The notes beneath the pieces are model-generated. The model was not told the DNA's origin and searched no databases. It saw nothing but the letters and a program-made list of their open reading frames with translations. From Endomicrobiia bacterium (GTDB taxonomy: Bacteria; Elusimicrobiota; Endomicrobiia; PHAN01): a stretch of DNA of 10,688 nt. The position numbers and the translations under genes are program-made. Numbering within the stretch: position 1 is the first letter of the stretch; each line of letters opens with the position of its first letter. This document shows, in pieces, positions 1 through 7,057 of this stretch. The stretch spans positions 1-10,688 of the forward strand of contig JASEHK010000037.1 in the NCBI GenBank assembly GCA_030018875.1, in the 5' to 3' direction.

Positions 1-42
1 GACACTTCGTGTCAGTTCGGCATGACAAAAAGGGGGTTTTTC
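1..42. repeat. Palindromic, possibly dispersed-repeat leader before mfd
   Basis: Bases 1-13 form a perfect 5-base inverted repeat with a 3-base loop (GACAC-TTC-GTGTC). Bases 10-14 and 23-27 form a second, overlapping one (TGTCA and TGACA around an 8-base loop). Bases 27-41 read five A, five G, five T, a third small self-complementary element. No gene is evident here. Such small palindromes are typical of intergenic dispersed repeats or of the tail of an upstream gene's terminator, but the window edge cuts the element, so its class cannot be decided. The mfd reading frame is also open to the left edge through this stretch, so part of it could in principle be coding. Confidence 0.35.
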
Positions 43-66
43 AATGGTCTCAATATACCCATTCTT

Positions 67-3000
67 ATGAAAACAGAGCGTTATCGGGGATTCGGGGGTT
101 CGGGGTTCGAGTTCTTCGTTGCCCAAGAAACAAATAGGATGATGAAGGATGCCATCTCCGTCGGCGGGGTTTTTCTGGCTGTATTTCCCGAGTCTCGTCT
201 CGATGACGCCGCGCAAAACATAAGGACGTTTTGCGATTATTTGTCCGTCCGCGCGGAAGTGTCGGTTTTTCCTTCGGAGGATTCTTGGCGACGTCTTGGA
301 GTTTACGCTCGGCTCGTCGAGGCCGACTACCAATGGAGACGGAAACGTCCCGTCGCCGACGGTCGGGCGCGCCCGGTCATAGTCGCATCCGTCGAGGCCC
401 TTGCCGAGGCCGCGCCCCGCGCATACGATTTCGCGCGCGGGACTTTTGTCTTGCGCGTCGGCGGTGTCGCGCGCGCTCTCGCGGGGTTTCTTGTCGCCAA
501 CGGATACAAAAGGGTAGATTACGCCCAGAACCCCGGAGAGTTCGCCGTTCGCGGACAGATAACGGATTTCTGGAGCCCGTGTTCGGATTCTCCCGTTCGG
601 GCTGTTTTCGACGGAGATTTAGTGGAGCGGCTGCGTTTTTTCGACCCGTCGGAGCAGATAACCACGGCCGACGCCGCCGAGGCTCGCGTCGTTCCGGCTT
701 TGGAGAGACGGGGCGCCCGTCGCGCCGCCGACGAATGGTTCAGCCGCCCGCGCGCCGTGTTTTCATCTCTCGACGTTTATCCGTCCGCGGCGGGCGCCGC
801 GCCTTGTGTGGATTTCGCCGGACTCGTCTCAGAAATGCGTCCCGACCTTTTTATATCAAACGAACCTTTCGCCGCGCCGATGTCCGACGAGGTCGTCGGC
901 GACGCCGGATTTTTATCGGTATCTTTCTGCGGCGGCGACGGTGGCGCGCTCGAGCGCGACATCGCGTCTTTGGGCGCCGCGGGGTTAATGAGCCCCGCCG
1001 CAGGCCGGGGCGCATTAAAAAAAATACTTTTCGCCCCGACGGACGGCGAGGCCGCGCGCTTCGGGGAACTTTGCGCCGTATCGCAGGCGCTTCGGGATTG
1101 CGATTTTGAGGTTGTATCAGGCAAAATCTCCGAAGGATTCGCGTATCCTTCCGGTAAACTCTTTGTTATATCGGCCGCGCAGTTTTTCCTGAGATCGGCG
1201 GCTCGCATTCCGCCCAAAATAAAGTCCCCGTCCATCCGCGCCGAAGGCGTATGGGAGATAGCCGACGGCGATTTCGTCGTGCACGAAAGATACGGCGTGG
1301 GAATGTATCGCGGAATGGTTGCGCTCGACGACCCGCCGCAGGAGTTTCTCCGTGTCGAGTATAAGCGCGGCGACACGATATACGTTCCCGTTTACGAGTT
1401 CGCGCGAATAAAAAAATACGTGGGCGTCGAAGGGGTTCGCCCGAAAATATCGGACCTTGACGCGCCCGGTATTTGGGAACGCGCGCGCGAACGCTCAAAG
1501 CGCTCGGCCGAGGTCTTCGCGGCGGAACTGCTGAAACTTTACGCCGAGCGGGAGCGAATATCCGCGCCCGCCATGGAGGCCGAGACCGTATGGGAGGCCG
1601 AGCTCGAACAGTCATTTCCCTTCGAGGAGACGGCCGACCAGGCGGCCGCGATAAAAGAAACTCTGGCCGACCTTTCGCGCCCCCGCCCCGCCGACCGCGT
1701 TATACTCGGCGATGTCGGTTTCGGAAAGACCGAGGTCGCCTTGCGCGCGGCTTTTAAGACCGCGGTGAACTCCTACCAGACGGCTCTCATTGTTCCGACC
1801 ACGATACTTTCTATGCAGCATTATACGCGATTCGTCGAGCGACTCGCGCCGTTTCCCGTTAAAGTGGCGGCGCTTCATCGGTTTCAGACCAAAGCCGAGC
1901 AGAGAAATGTCGTCGAGGGCGTCGCATCGGGAGCCGTTGATATATTGATAGGGACCCACCGCATCCTGTCTAAGGACATCCGTTTCAAAAATATCGGACT
2001 GCTAATCATAGACGAGGAACACAGATTCGGCGTCCGTCAAAAAGAAAAACTCCGACGCTTCGCCAAAAACGTTCACACGCTCCTTATGAGCGCGACGCCC
2101 ATCCCGCGCACTCTGGGCGCCGCGCTGAACGGCATAAAGGACATCTCCATCATAGAGACCCCGCCCGTCGGCAGAAAACCCGTCGAGACTCTCGTCGCTC
2201 CGCGTTCGAGCGCTCTGGCGCGCTCGGCGATATTGAACGAACTCGCCCGCGGCGGGCAGGTGTTTTACGTGCACAATGTTATAAAGGACATCCCGCGCCT
2301 GCTCGTCGAAATCTCTTCGGAGACGCCGCAGGCCCGATGGGGAGTGATACACGGCCGGATGACGGCAGTCGCCGTCGAAAAAACGCTCTTTGATTTTTAC
2401 TCGGGCAAGATTGATTGTTTGCTCTCGACCACCATAGTGGAGTCGGGCCTCGACATACCTCAGGTCAACACGATGATAATCGCCGGCGCCCAGAACTTCG
2501 GGCTGGCGCAGCTCTACCAACTTCGCGGTCGCGTCGGACGGGGCGACAGAAAGGCCTACTGCTATCTTTTTTACGACGATAAAGACCTTTCGCAGGACGC
2601 CGCCCGTCGGCTTGAGGCGTTAAGAGAATTTTCCACGCTGGGCTCAGGATGGCGTCTGGCCAGAAGAGATATGGAAATCCGCGGCGCCGGAGCGTTGTTC
2701 GGTTACCGTCAGCACGGGTTCCTGGCCGCCGTCGGCTTCGACCTTTACGCGAAATTGATTTCCGAGGCCGTCAAGGCGCAGGCGCGCCGCGCGCCGGAAT
2801 CCGTCATTCGCCCGTCAACGCTGTCCATAGAGCCCGTCGTCAATCTTCATCTCGACGCGCGCATCCCGCCGGACTATGTCGCCGACGATACACTGAGGAT
2901 ATCTTTTTACCGCAGATTCGTGACGGCCGACGACGAAGCCGATGTCTCGTCGGCCCGGGCGGCCCTCGCCGACCGTTTCGGGCCGCTGCCGCCGGAGGTA

Positions 3001-3309
3001 TCGGAGGTCTCGGCCGCAGCCATGCTCCGGCTGTTTATGAAACGCAATCTTGTGCTGTCAATTTCGTCTCTGAGCGGCGGAGAAACTTCCATAGAGTTCG
3101 CTCACGGCGTCTGCCTTACAGACACGGGCATAAAAGGACTTTTGGGAGTTTTTGGAAGCCGCATCCGATTCGCGGGAGCGGAAAACTTCGGCAATACCAT
3201 TATCATTGGAGGGGGCGCCGTCAGAAAAGCATCGGACGCGAGGTCTTTATTGGAAAAGGTGATTAAATTTGCTACAATCCGCCCTGTGCTTTCCGGTGAA
3301 ACTCGATAA
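67..3309 (+). CDS. mfd: Transcription-repair coupling factor Mfd
   Basis: Mfd is an ATP-driven DNA translocase that pushes or releases RNA polymerase stalled at DNA lesions and recruits UvrA. Residues below count from the ATG at 22. A UvrB-like N-terminal module is visible: a degenerate P-loop near 26-28 and a PGEFAVRGQITDF stretch near 171-183. A CarD-like RNA-polymerase-interacting domain follows at about 416-468 (GDFVVHERYGVGMYRG). The RecG-like motor has Walker A GDVGFGKT at 563-570, GTHRIL at 644-649, DEEHRFG at 664-670, SATPIPRT at 690-697, and STTIVESGLDIP with a QLRGRVGRGD helicase motif around 802-842. A C-terminal domain of about 200 residues follows. Length is slightly below the E. 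coli protein (1148). Start choice is uncertain. ATGs lie in frame at 22, 67, 139 and 142, none with a good Shine-Dalgarno. I prefer 67 because the degenerate P-loop region lies downstream of it and upstream of 139. Product identity is secure. Confidence 0.97.
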   Translation: MKTERYRGFGGSGFEFFVAQETNRMMKDAISVGGVFLAVFPESRLDDAAQNIRTFCDYLSVRAEVSVFPSEDSWRRLGVYARLVEADYQWRRKRPVADGRARPVIVASVEALAEAAPRAYDFARGTFVLRVGGVARALAGFLVANGYKRVDYAQNPGEFAVRGQITDFWSPCSDSPVRAVFDGDLVERLRFFDPSEQITTADAAEARVVPALERRGARRAADEWFSRPRAVFSSLDVYPSAAGAAPCVDFAGLVSEMRPDLFISNEPFAAPMSDEVVGDAGFLSVSFCGGDGGALERDIASLGAAGLMSPAAGRGALKKILFAPTDGEAARFGELCAVSQALRDCDFEVVSGKISEGFAYPSGKLFVISAAQFFLRSAARIPPKIKSPSIRAEGVWEIADGDFVVHERYGVGMYRGMVALDDPPQEFLRVEYKRGDTIYVPVYEFARIKKYVGVEGVRPKISDLDAPGIWERARERSKRSAEVFAAELLKLYAERERISAPAMEAETVWEAELEQSFPFEETADQAAAIKETLADLSRPRPADRVILGDVGFGKTEVALRAAFKTAVNSYQTALIVPTTILSMQHYTRFVERLAPFPVKVAALHRFQTKAEQRNVVEGVASGAVDILIGTHRILSKDIRFKNIGLLIIDEEHRFGVRQKEKLRRFAKNVHTLLMSATPIPRTLGAALNGIKDISIIETPPVGRKPVETLVAPRSSALARSAILNELARGGQVFYVHNVIKDIPRLLVEISSETPQARWGVIHGRMTAVAVEKTLFDFYSGKIDCLLSTTIVESGLDIPQVNTMIIAGAQNFGLAQLYQLRGRVGRGDRKAYCYLFYDDKDLSQDAARRLEALREFSTLGSGWRLARRDMEIRGAGALFGYRQHGFLAAVGFDLYAKLISEAVKAQARRAPESVIRPSTLSIEPVVNLHLDARIPPDYVADDTLRISFYRRFVTADDEADVSSARAALADRFGPLPPEVSEVSAAAMLRLFMKRNLVLSISSLSGGETSIEFAHGVCLTDTGIKGLLGVFGSRIRFAGAENFGNTIIIGGGAVRKASDARSLLEKVIKFATIRPVLSGETR
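84..109 (+). repeat. G-rich TTCGGGG-type tandem repeat in the mfd 5' end
   Basis: Three G tracts (86-89, 94-98, 102-105) are separated by ATTC or TTC, giving about two and a half copies of a 7-8 base TTCGGGG unit. In the mfd frame this encodes a Gly/Phe/Ser-rich segment that overlaps the degenerate P-loop of the UvrB-like module. It may be simple coding bias or a small slippage-prone repeat. Only three G tracts are close together, so a standard four-tract quadruplex is not supported. Confidence 0.4.
3250..3278 (+). promoter_or_regulatory. Candidate sigma70 promoter inside the mfd 3' end
   Basis: A TTGGAA box at 3250-3255 and a TACAAT box at 3273-3278 are separated by exactly 17 bases. The -10 box is preceded by TGC, an extended -10 pattern. 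A transcript would start near 3285, about 75 bases before the lipoprotein PPIase start, and would drive the two-gene PPIase unit independently of mfd. This rests only on consensus matching and the organism's sigma factor preference is unknown. Confidence 0.4.
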
Positions 3310-3349
3310 ATAAATCGGAAGATTTGGAATGTCTGTCGTCGGTAAACAC

Positions 3350-3354
3350 GGAGG
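3350..3354 (+). promoter_or_regulatory. Ribosome binding site of the lipoprotein PPIase gene
   Basis: GGAGG sits 6 bases before the ATG at 3361. It decides between that ATG and the adjacent in-frame TTG at 3358, which would be only 3 bases away. The ATG is the better start. Confidence 0.75.
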
Positions 3355-3360
3355 ATTTTG

Positions 3361-4302
3361 ATGAAGATAAACTTGAGAGAATTTGATTTTTCAAAGTTTG
3401 AAATTGGAACTTACCTGATTGCGTCGGTCGTAATACCGGTCGTCTTCCTTGTAGCCGGATGCGGGAGAGATAAGATAATAGCGAATCTCGGTTCCGAGAA
3501 AATCACATTGTCAGAGTTCGAAAAGCGCCTGGCTTCCGTGCCGCCGTCCTATGCCAGATACCTCGATTCCACGCATGGCCGCAGGCAGTTTCTCGACCTT
3601 ATGGTCAGAGAGAAACTTGTGGTCGCCGAAGCCAGAAAATCCGGCATAACGAAGACAAAAGAATACAGGGAAACCTTGGAGCGTTACGAGTCCGACTCCC
3701 GCAGACGTCTGGAAGAGTTGAAAGATTCTCTGTTGATGGAAGCATTCCTGGGCAAACTTCATGGCGAGATTCTGAATCCGACGCCCGAGGAAATAAAAAA
3801 ATATTACGCCGACAACAAGGCCGATTTCGCCAATCCGTTTGAGATGGGCGTAAGCCATATAGTCCTCCTCGACGACAATACCGCCGCCGACACTCTGGCG
3901 CGGCTCCGTCGCGGCGAATCTTTCGAAAAATTAGCCGCGAAGATTTCCGTGGATCCGACCTCGGCGGTTCGCGGCGGTTTTTTGGGCAACGTAAAAAAAG
4001 GCGAACTTGCGCCGGAGCTTGAAAGTGTCGCGCGCAAGATGAATGTGGGCGCCGTGTCGGGCATAGTGAAGACGGAGTATGGATACCATATAATCAAAAA
4101 GATGTCCGCAAAGTTTCTTGAGCCCGTAAAATTCGAGGCCGCCCAAGAAAGCATAAGAAGGTTTATGATAAAGACCCGTCTCGACGAGTGGGTCAAGAAA
4201 ACCATGGAAAAGAAGAAGGTAAAGATAAATTACGAACTTGCCGAAAAAGCCTCGAAAATATCGGGCGGACCGGGCAACGGCGCCACGGAGGACGACAGAT
4301 GA
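3361..4302 (+). CDS. Parvulin-type peptidyl-prolyl isomerase lipoprotein (PrsA/PpiC-like)
   Basis: This is a 313-residue secreted foldase that would catalyse cis-trans isomerisation of prolyl bonds in exported proteins. A hydrophobic segment at about 15-32 ends in a lipobox V-A-G-C with Cys34, so the protein is probably a lipid-anchored lipoprotein. A SurA/PrsA-type N-terminal helical region follows (about 38-145), then one parvulin domain at about 162-248. The parvulin hallmarks are VSHIVLL at its start, the RGGFLGNVKKGEL loop near 204-216, and the YGYHIIKK ending near 240-247. A lysine-rich tail of about 60 residues ends the protein. The signal peptide n-region is odd: it is long and carries three acidic residues, giving almost no net charge. 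The strong GGAGG site fixes the start and no other Met lies before the hydrophobic segment. The stop overlaps the ATG of the next PPIase gene, so the two are likely co-translated. Exact orthology (PrsA versus PpiC or SurA) is not determined. Confidence 0.9.
   Translation: MKINLREFDFSKFEIGTYLIASVVIPVVFLVAGCGRDKIIANLGSEKITLSEFEKRLASVPPSYARYLDSTHGRRQFLDLMVREKLVVAEARKSGITKTKEYRETLERYESDSRRRLEELKDSLLMEAFLGKLHGEILNPTPEEIKKYYADNKADFANPFEMGVSHIVLLDDNTAADTLARLRRGESFEKLAAKISVDPTSAVRGGFLGNVKKGELAPELESVARKMNVGAVSGIVKTEYGYHIIKKMSAKFLEPVKFEAAQESIRRFMIKTRLDEWVKKTMEKKKVKINYELAEKASKISGGPGNGATEDDR
4287..4291 (+). promoter_or_regulatory. Ribosome binding site of the SurA-like gene
   Basis: GGAGG lies 7 bases before the ATG at 4299, inside the end of the preceding gene. 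It supports that start over the longer open frame from 4188, which would add 37 hydrophilic residues in front of an evident signal peptide. Confidence 0.75.
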
Positions 4303-5375
4303 GATTCACACGCTTGAAAAACACCGCCATAGTTTTCATTGTTGCCGCCGTTTGCGCGGCCGGCTTATTCTCGCCGGTTCGCCGCGTCTGGGCCGCTACC
4401 GTGGATAAAACCCTTGCCATCGTCAATAACGAGACGATAATGCTTTCCGAGTTCGACAAGATTGCCGCCGGGATGATGGAGAGTTTTCGCGCCCGCGGGA
4501 CGGACCTCGGCGAGCCGGAAAAAGAAAAAATCAAAAAACGCATTCTCGACGACATGGTAGACAAAAAACTTCTGGCGCAGGAAGCGAAAAAACAGCGCAT
4601 TGCCGTCACTAAACGCGAGATAGAGCAGGGAATAGAGCAGGTCAAAAAACGTTTCCGCTCCGAAGAAGATTTTCTGGCGGAACTCAAAAGCCAGGGGCTC
4701 GCATCCAAGGCTTACGAAGAGCGCATCCGCCAAGATATTATGGTTATGCGGCTCATCAAGAACAATGTCGAAGCCGCCGTCGAGCGGCCCACTGAAAAAG
4801 AGGCCGCCGAACTTTTTGAAAAGATAAAGAAGGCGGACCACGAAAAGACGGCCAAGGACGATAAAGCGACGGACGAGGAAAAAGAGCTTGCCTTCATAGC
4901 CAAGATGCTTGAGCGCGAGGCTCAGGAAAAAGTTCAGGCGCGCCACATACTTCTCATAGTTGATAAAAACGCTCCTCAGAAGGAAAAACTTCAGACGCTC
5001 ACAAAGATACGCGACATCCGCAAGCGTATAACCGATCGCAAGTCCTTCGAGGAGATGGCGAGGCTTTATTCCGAGGATCCGGGCACGAAAAGTCGCGGCG
5101 GAGATCTCGGGTATTTTACGCGCGGCGATATGGTGCCCGAGTTCGACAAGGTGGCGTTTTCCCTTGAAGTCGGCAAGGTCTCCGACCCCGTTTTCACCGA
5201 GTTCGGGTATCACCTTATATACGTGGAAGGCAAAAGAGCCGGACGCGAACTCTCTCTGGAAGACGTCAAAAACGATATGCTTGATTTCTTGACCCAGAAA
5301 AAAGCCACCAAAAAATACGAGGAATACCTCTCGGCGCTTCGCAAAAAAGCGAACATAAGAATCAATCCGTTTTAA
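4299..5375 (+). CDS. surA: SurA-like periplasmic chaperone / peptidyl-prolyl isomerase
   Basis: The 358-residue protein begins with a signal peptide: basic start MRFTRLK, hydrophobic core to about residue 24, likely cleavage after V-W-A at 32. It is therefore probably periplasmic. Next comes a SurA N-terminal-type helical domain (about 33-165) beginning with the family-like DKTLAIVNNETIMLSEF. A very charged linker (about 165-210, rich in Lys, Glu, Asp) precedes one parvulin domain at about 212-310, with ARHILLI, RGGDLGYF, MVPEFDKVAF and FGYHLIYVEGK. E. coli SurA has two parvulin domains in 428 residues; this protein has one, so it is SurA-like rather than a full equivalent. In diderms such proteins escort unfolded outer-membrane proteins through the periplasm. 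The ATG overlaps the TGA of the lipoprotein PPIase by 4 bases. pdxA follows after 77 bases, echoing the surA-pdxA neighbourhood of enterobacteria. Confidence 0.88.
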   Translation: MRFTRLKNTAIVFIVAAVCAAGLFSPVRRVWAATVDKTLAIVNNETIMLSEFDKIAAGMMESFRARGTDLGEPEKEKIKKRILDDMVDKKLLAQEAKKQRIAVTKREIEQGIEQVKKRFRSEEDFLAELKSQGLASKAYEERIRQDIMVMRLIKNNVEAAVERPTEKEAAELFEKIKKADHEKTAKDDKATDEEKELAFIAKMLEREAQEKVQARHILLIVDKNAPQKEKLQTLTKIRDIRKRITDRKSFEEMARLYSEDPGTKSRGGDLGYFTRGDMVPEFDKVAFSLEVGKVSDPVFTEFGYHLIYVEGKRAGRELSLEDVKNDMLDFLTQKKATKKYEEYLSALRKKANIRINPF

Positions 5376-5452
5376 CCCCGCGCCTTATATTCCACTGCGA
5401 AATAATTTGCCTGTTAGAGAGCGTAATATAAAGAAGGTGTGTGGTAAATTGA

Positions 5453-6385
5453 ATGACGAAACCCTGCCTTGCCGTAACGCTCGGCGACCCTTCGGGCATA
5501 GGCCCCGAAACAGTCGCGCGGGCCATCCTGCGCCGCGATGTCGCGGCTTGCGCCCGTATAATTCTCGTCGGAGACCCCGCCTTTCTGCCACGCGGGCATA
5601 AGTCCGTTCCGGCCGGAGTCGAAATCCTCAAAATCCCGGCCGCTCGCGGCATAGTTTTTGGATCGCCGTCTCGGTCGGCGGGATTCGCCGCGATTGAGTC
5701 GCTTGAAGCCGCTTCGAGACTCGCCCTGTCCGGCGCCGTGGACGGCATCGTTACGGCGCCCGCGTCCAAAATATCCCTGAATCTCGCCGCCTCTCGTCAT
5801 AGAGGCCACACCGAACTGCTGCGCGTCTTTACGCGCTCTCATCAAGTGGAAATGATGATGGTCGCCGGGTCGTTGCGCGCTCTGCTTCTTACAAGGCACG
5901 TTCCCCTGATGTCCGTCGCGCGCAACCTTTCTCAATCTAAAATAATCTCCGCCGCCCGCCTCTACTTCTCCATATTCGGACGCGCTTCGCGGATGTCTGT
6001 ATGCGCGCTCAACCCTCACGCCGGCGACGGCGGCATCATCGGTTCGGAGGAAAAAAAACTTATTGCTCCGGTGGTTCGCAGGCTTGCTTCCGACGGCTTC
6101 AAAGTAAAAGGGCCGCTTGGGGCCGACACAGCGTTCGAGCTGGCCTCATCCGGAGAGTTCGACGTCGTTCTGGCGATGTACCACGACCAAGCGATGATAC
6201 CCCTTAAAGTTTTGTCGCCTCGCGCCGTCGTCAATGTCACACTGGGGCTTCCTTTCATAAGGACGGCTCCCGGACACGGCACCGCCTACGACATCGCCGG
6301 GAAGGGAATCGCCGACGCGCGTCCGACCGCCGAAGCCATCAAGTTCGCCGCGTCTCACTGCGGATTGTTCCGACGGCCGAGATGA
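5453..6385 (+). CDS. pdxA: 4-hydroxythreonine-4-phosphate dehydrogenase PdxA
   Basis: PdxA is the NAD-dependent enzyme that oxidises 4-phosphohydroxy-L-threonine; its product is joined with deoxyxylulose 5-phosphate by PdxJ to make pyridoxine phosphate. The protein starts with the family signature LGDPSGIGPE (10-19). It has TAPASK at 101-106, GHTE at 118-121, and the three metal-binding histidines: H149 in TRHVPL, H189 in NPHAGDGG and H244 in YHDQ. Their spacing (40 and 55 residues) resembles the E. coli enzyme. LGLPFIRT and HGTAYDIAGKG follow near 264-285. At 310 residues it is slightly short for the family (about 330). An in-frame TGA immediately precedes the ATG, so no longer start is possible. 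The nearest Shine-Dalgarno-like AGAAGG is 15 bases away, a loose fit. Confidence 0.96.
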   Translation: MTKPCLAVTLGDPSGIGPETVARAILRRDVAACARIILVGDPAFLPRGHKSVPAGVEILKIPAARGIVFGSPSRSAGFAAIESLEAASRLALSGAVDGIVTAPASKISLNLAASRHRGHTELLRVFTRSHQVEMMMVAGSLRALLLTRHVPLMSVARNLSQSKIISAARLYFSIFGRASRMSVCALNPHAGDGGIIGSEEKKLIAPVVRRLASDGFKVKGPLGADTAFELASSGEFDVVLAMYHDQAMIPLKVLSPRAVVNVTLGLPFIRTAPGHGTAYDIAGKGIADARPTAEAIKFAASHCGLFRRPR

Positions 6386-6401
6386 CATCTGAAAATATAT
6401 T

Positions 6402-7052
6402 ATGGAAAAAATAGTTGACATAAAAAACTCTCCTCGGGCGGCGCACTTCGCATTTTTCAACGCCAAGGATTATCCGCTCTACAATCTGTGCGTCCCCGTG
6501 GACGTCACGCGCTCCGTTACTTTCGCCAAAGAGCGCGGCCTCTCGATATTCAGGGTAATACTTTATGCCGCCGTGCGCGCGGCCAACGATGTGCCCGAGT
6601 TCCGCAGGAGGTTGCGCCATCAGGATATCGTGGTGGAGCACGACGTTGTGCATCCGTCTTTTACGGTGATGGCGCAGGAAGAAGTATTTAGTTTTTGCAC
6701 CGTGGATTACAATCCGGACCTTGTGATTTTTTTGGAAAATGTCGAAAGAGGAATCGCCGAGGTCAAAAAAGAGGTGGTGTTGTCCGACGATATCAAACGC
6801 GACGATTTTCTTTTTATAACCAGCATCCCCTGGCTCTCGTTTACGTCTTTCGTCCATCCCATTCACATAAAAAAAGTTGACTCTGTGCCGCGATTAGCGT
6901 GGGGAAAATATTATTCCGACGGCGGCCTTTTGAAACTTCCGTTTTCCGCGCAGGTTCACCACGCTCTTATGGACGGCATTCACGTGGCAAAGTTCTTTGC
7001 GGCGCTGGAAGGATATTTCGCCTCTCCGGAACGGACGTTTTCCGCGGGATAA
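6402..7052 (+). CDS. Chloramphenicol acetyltransferase (CAT, type A) family protein
   Basis: This 216-residue protein is a full-length member of the CAT family, trimeric enzymes that acetylate chloramphenicol from acetyl-CoA. The catalytic signature HHALMDG is at 186-192, with H187 as probable base and D191 as structural Asp. R12 in R-x-x-HF matches the arginine that pairs with that Asp in classical CATs. S141 before PW and the PWLSFTSF stretch (143-150) match the transition-state-stabilising region, with one residue fewer than E. coli CATI. VHPSFTVM (83-90) and WGKYY (167-171) are further family marks. It starts 16 bases after pdxA in an AT-rich gap with no Shine-Dalgarno that I can see, and def follows 5 bases after its stop. 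Base composition resembles its neighbours and no mobile element is near, so it is not an evident recent acquisition. The real acceptor is unknown; chloramphenicol resistance is only one possibility. Confidence 0.88.
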   Translation: MEKIVDIKNSPRAAHFAFFNAKDYPLYNLCVPVDVTRSVTFAKERGLSIFRVILYAAVRAANDVPEFRRRLRHQDIVVEHDVVHPSFTVMAQEEVFSFCTVDYNPDLVIFLENVERGIAEVKKEVVLSDDIKRDDFLFITSIPWLSFTSFVHPIHIKKVDSVPRLAWGKYYSDGGLLKLPFSAQVHHALMDGIHVAKFFAALEGYFASPERTFSAG

Positions 7053-7057
7053 AAAAT

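Noticed and set aside
84..109. G-quadruplex in the mfd 5' end
   Set aside because: Only three adjacent G tracts are present; the fourth nearby tract (32-36) is about 50 bases away, so a standard four-tract structure is not supported.
777..1376. Long open frame on the - strand inside mfd (about 199 codons)
   Set aside because: It is the antisense shadow of a GC-rich coding gene: low-complexity Ser/Ala/Pro/Arg composition, no family motif, and mfd is certain on the other strand.
2649..3266. 205-codon + strand frame overlapping the mfd 3' end
   Set aside because: Arg/Gly/Pro-rich out-of-frame translation of mfd with no motif or start signal.
4365..5213. 282-codon open frame on the - strand inside the SurA-like gene
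   Set aside because: Antisense shadow: Phe/Leu-rich because Lys/Glu codons read backwards give Phe and Leu; the sense gene has clear parvulin motifs.
5376..5452. Promoter or terminator in the surA-pdxA gap
   Set aside because: TTGCCT (5407) and TATAAA (5427) are only 14 bases apart, a poor spacing, and I find no GC stem followed by a T run. The pdxA gene may still have a promoter, but I cannot support one.
6402..7052. Mobile antibiotic-resistance cassette
   Set aside because: No attachment site, transposase, integrase or flanking repeat is visible, and codon use looks like that of its neighbours.
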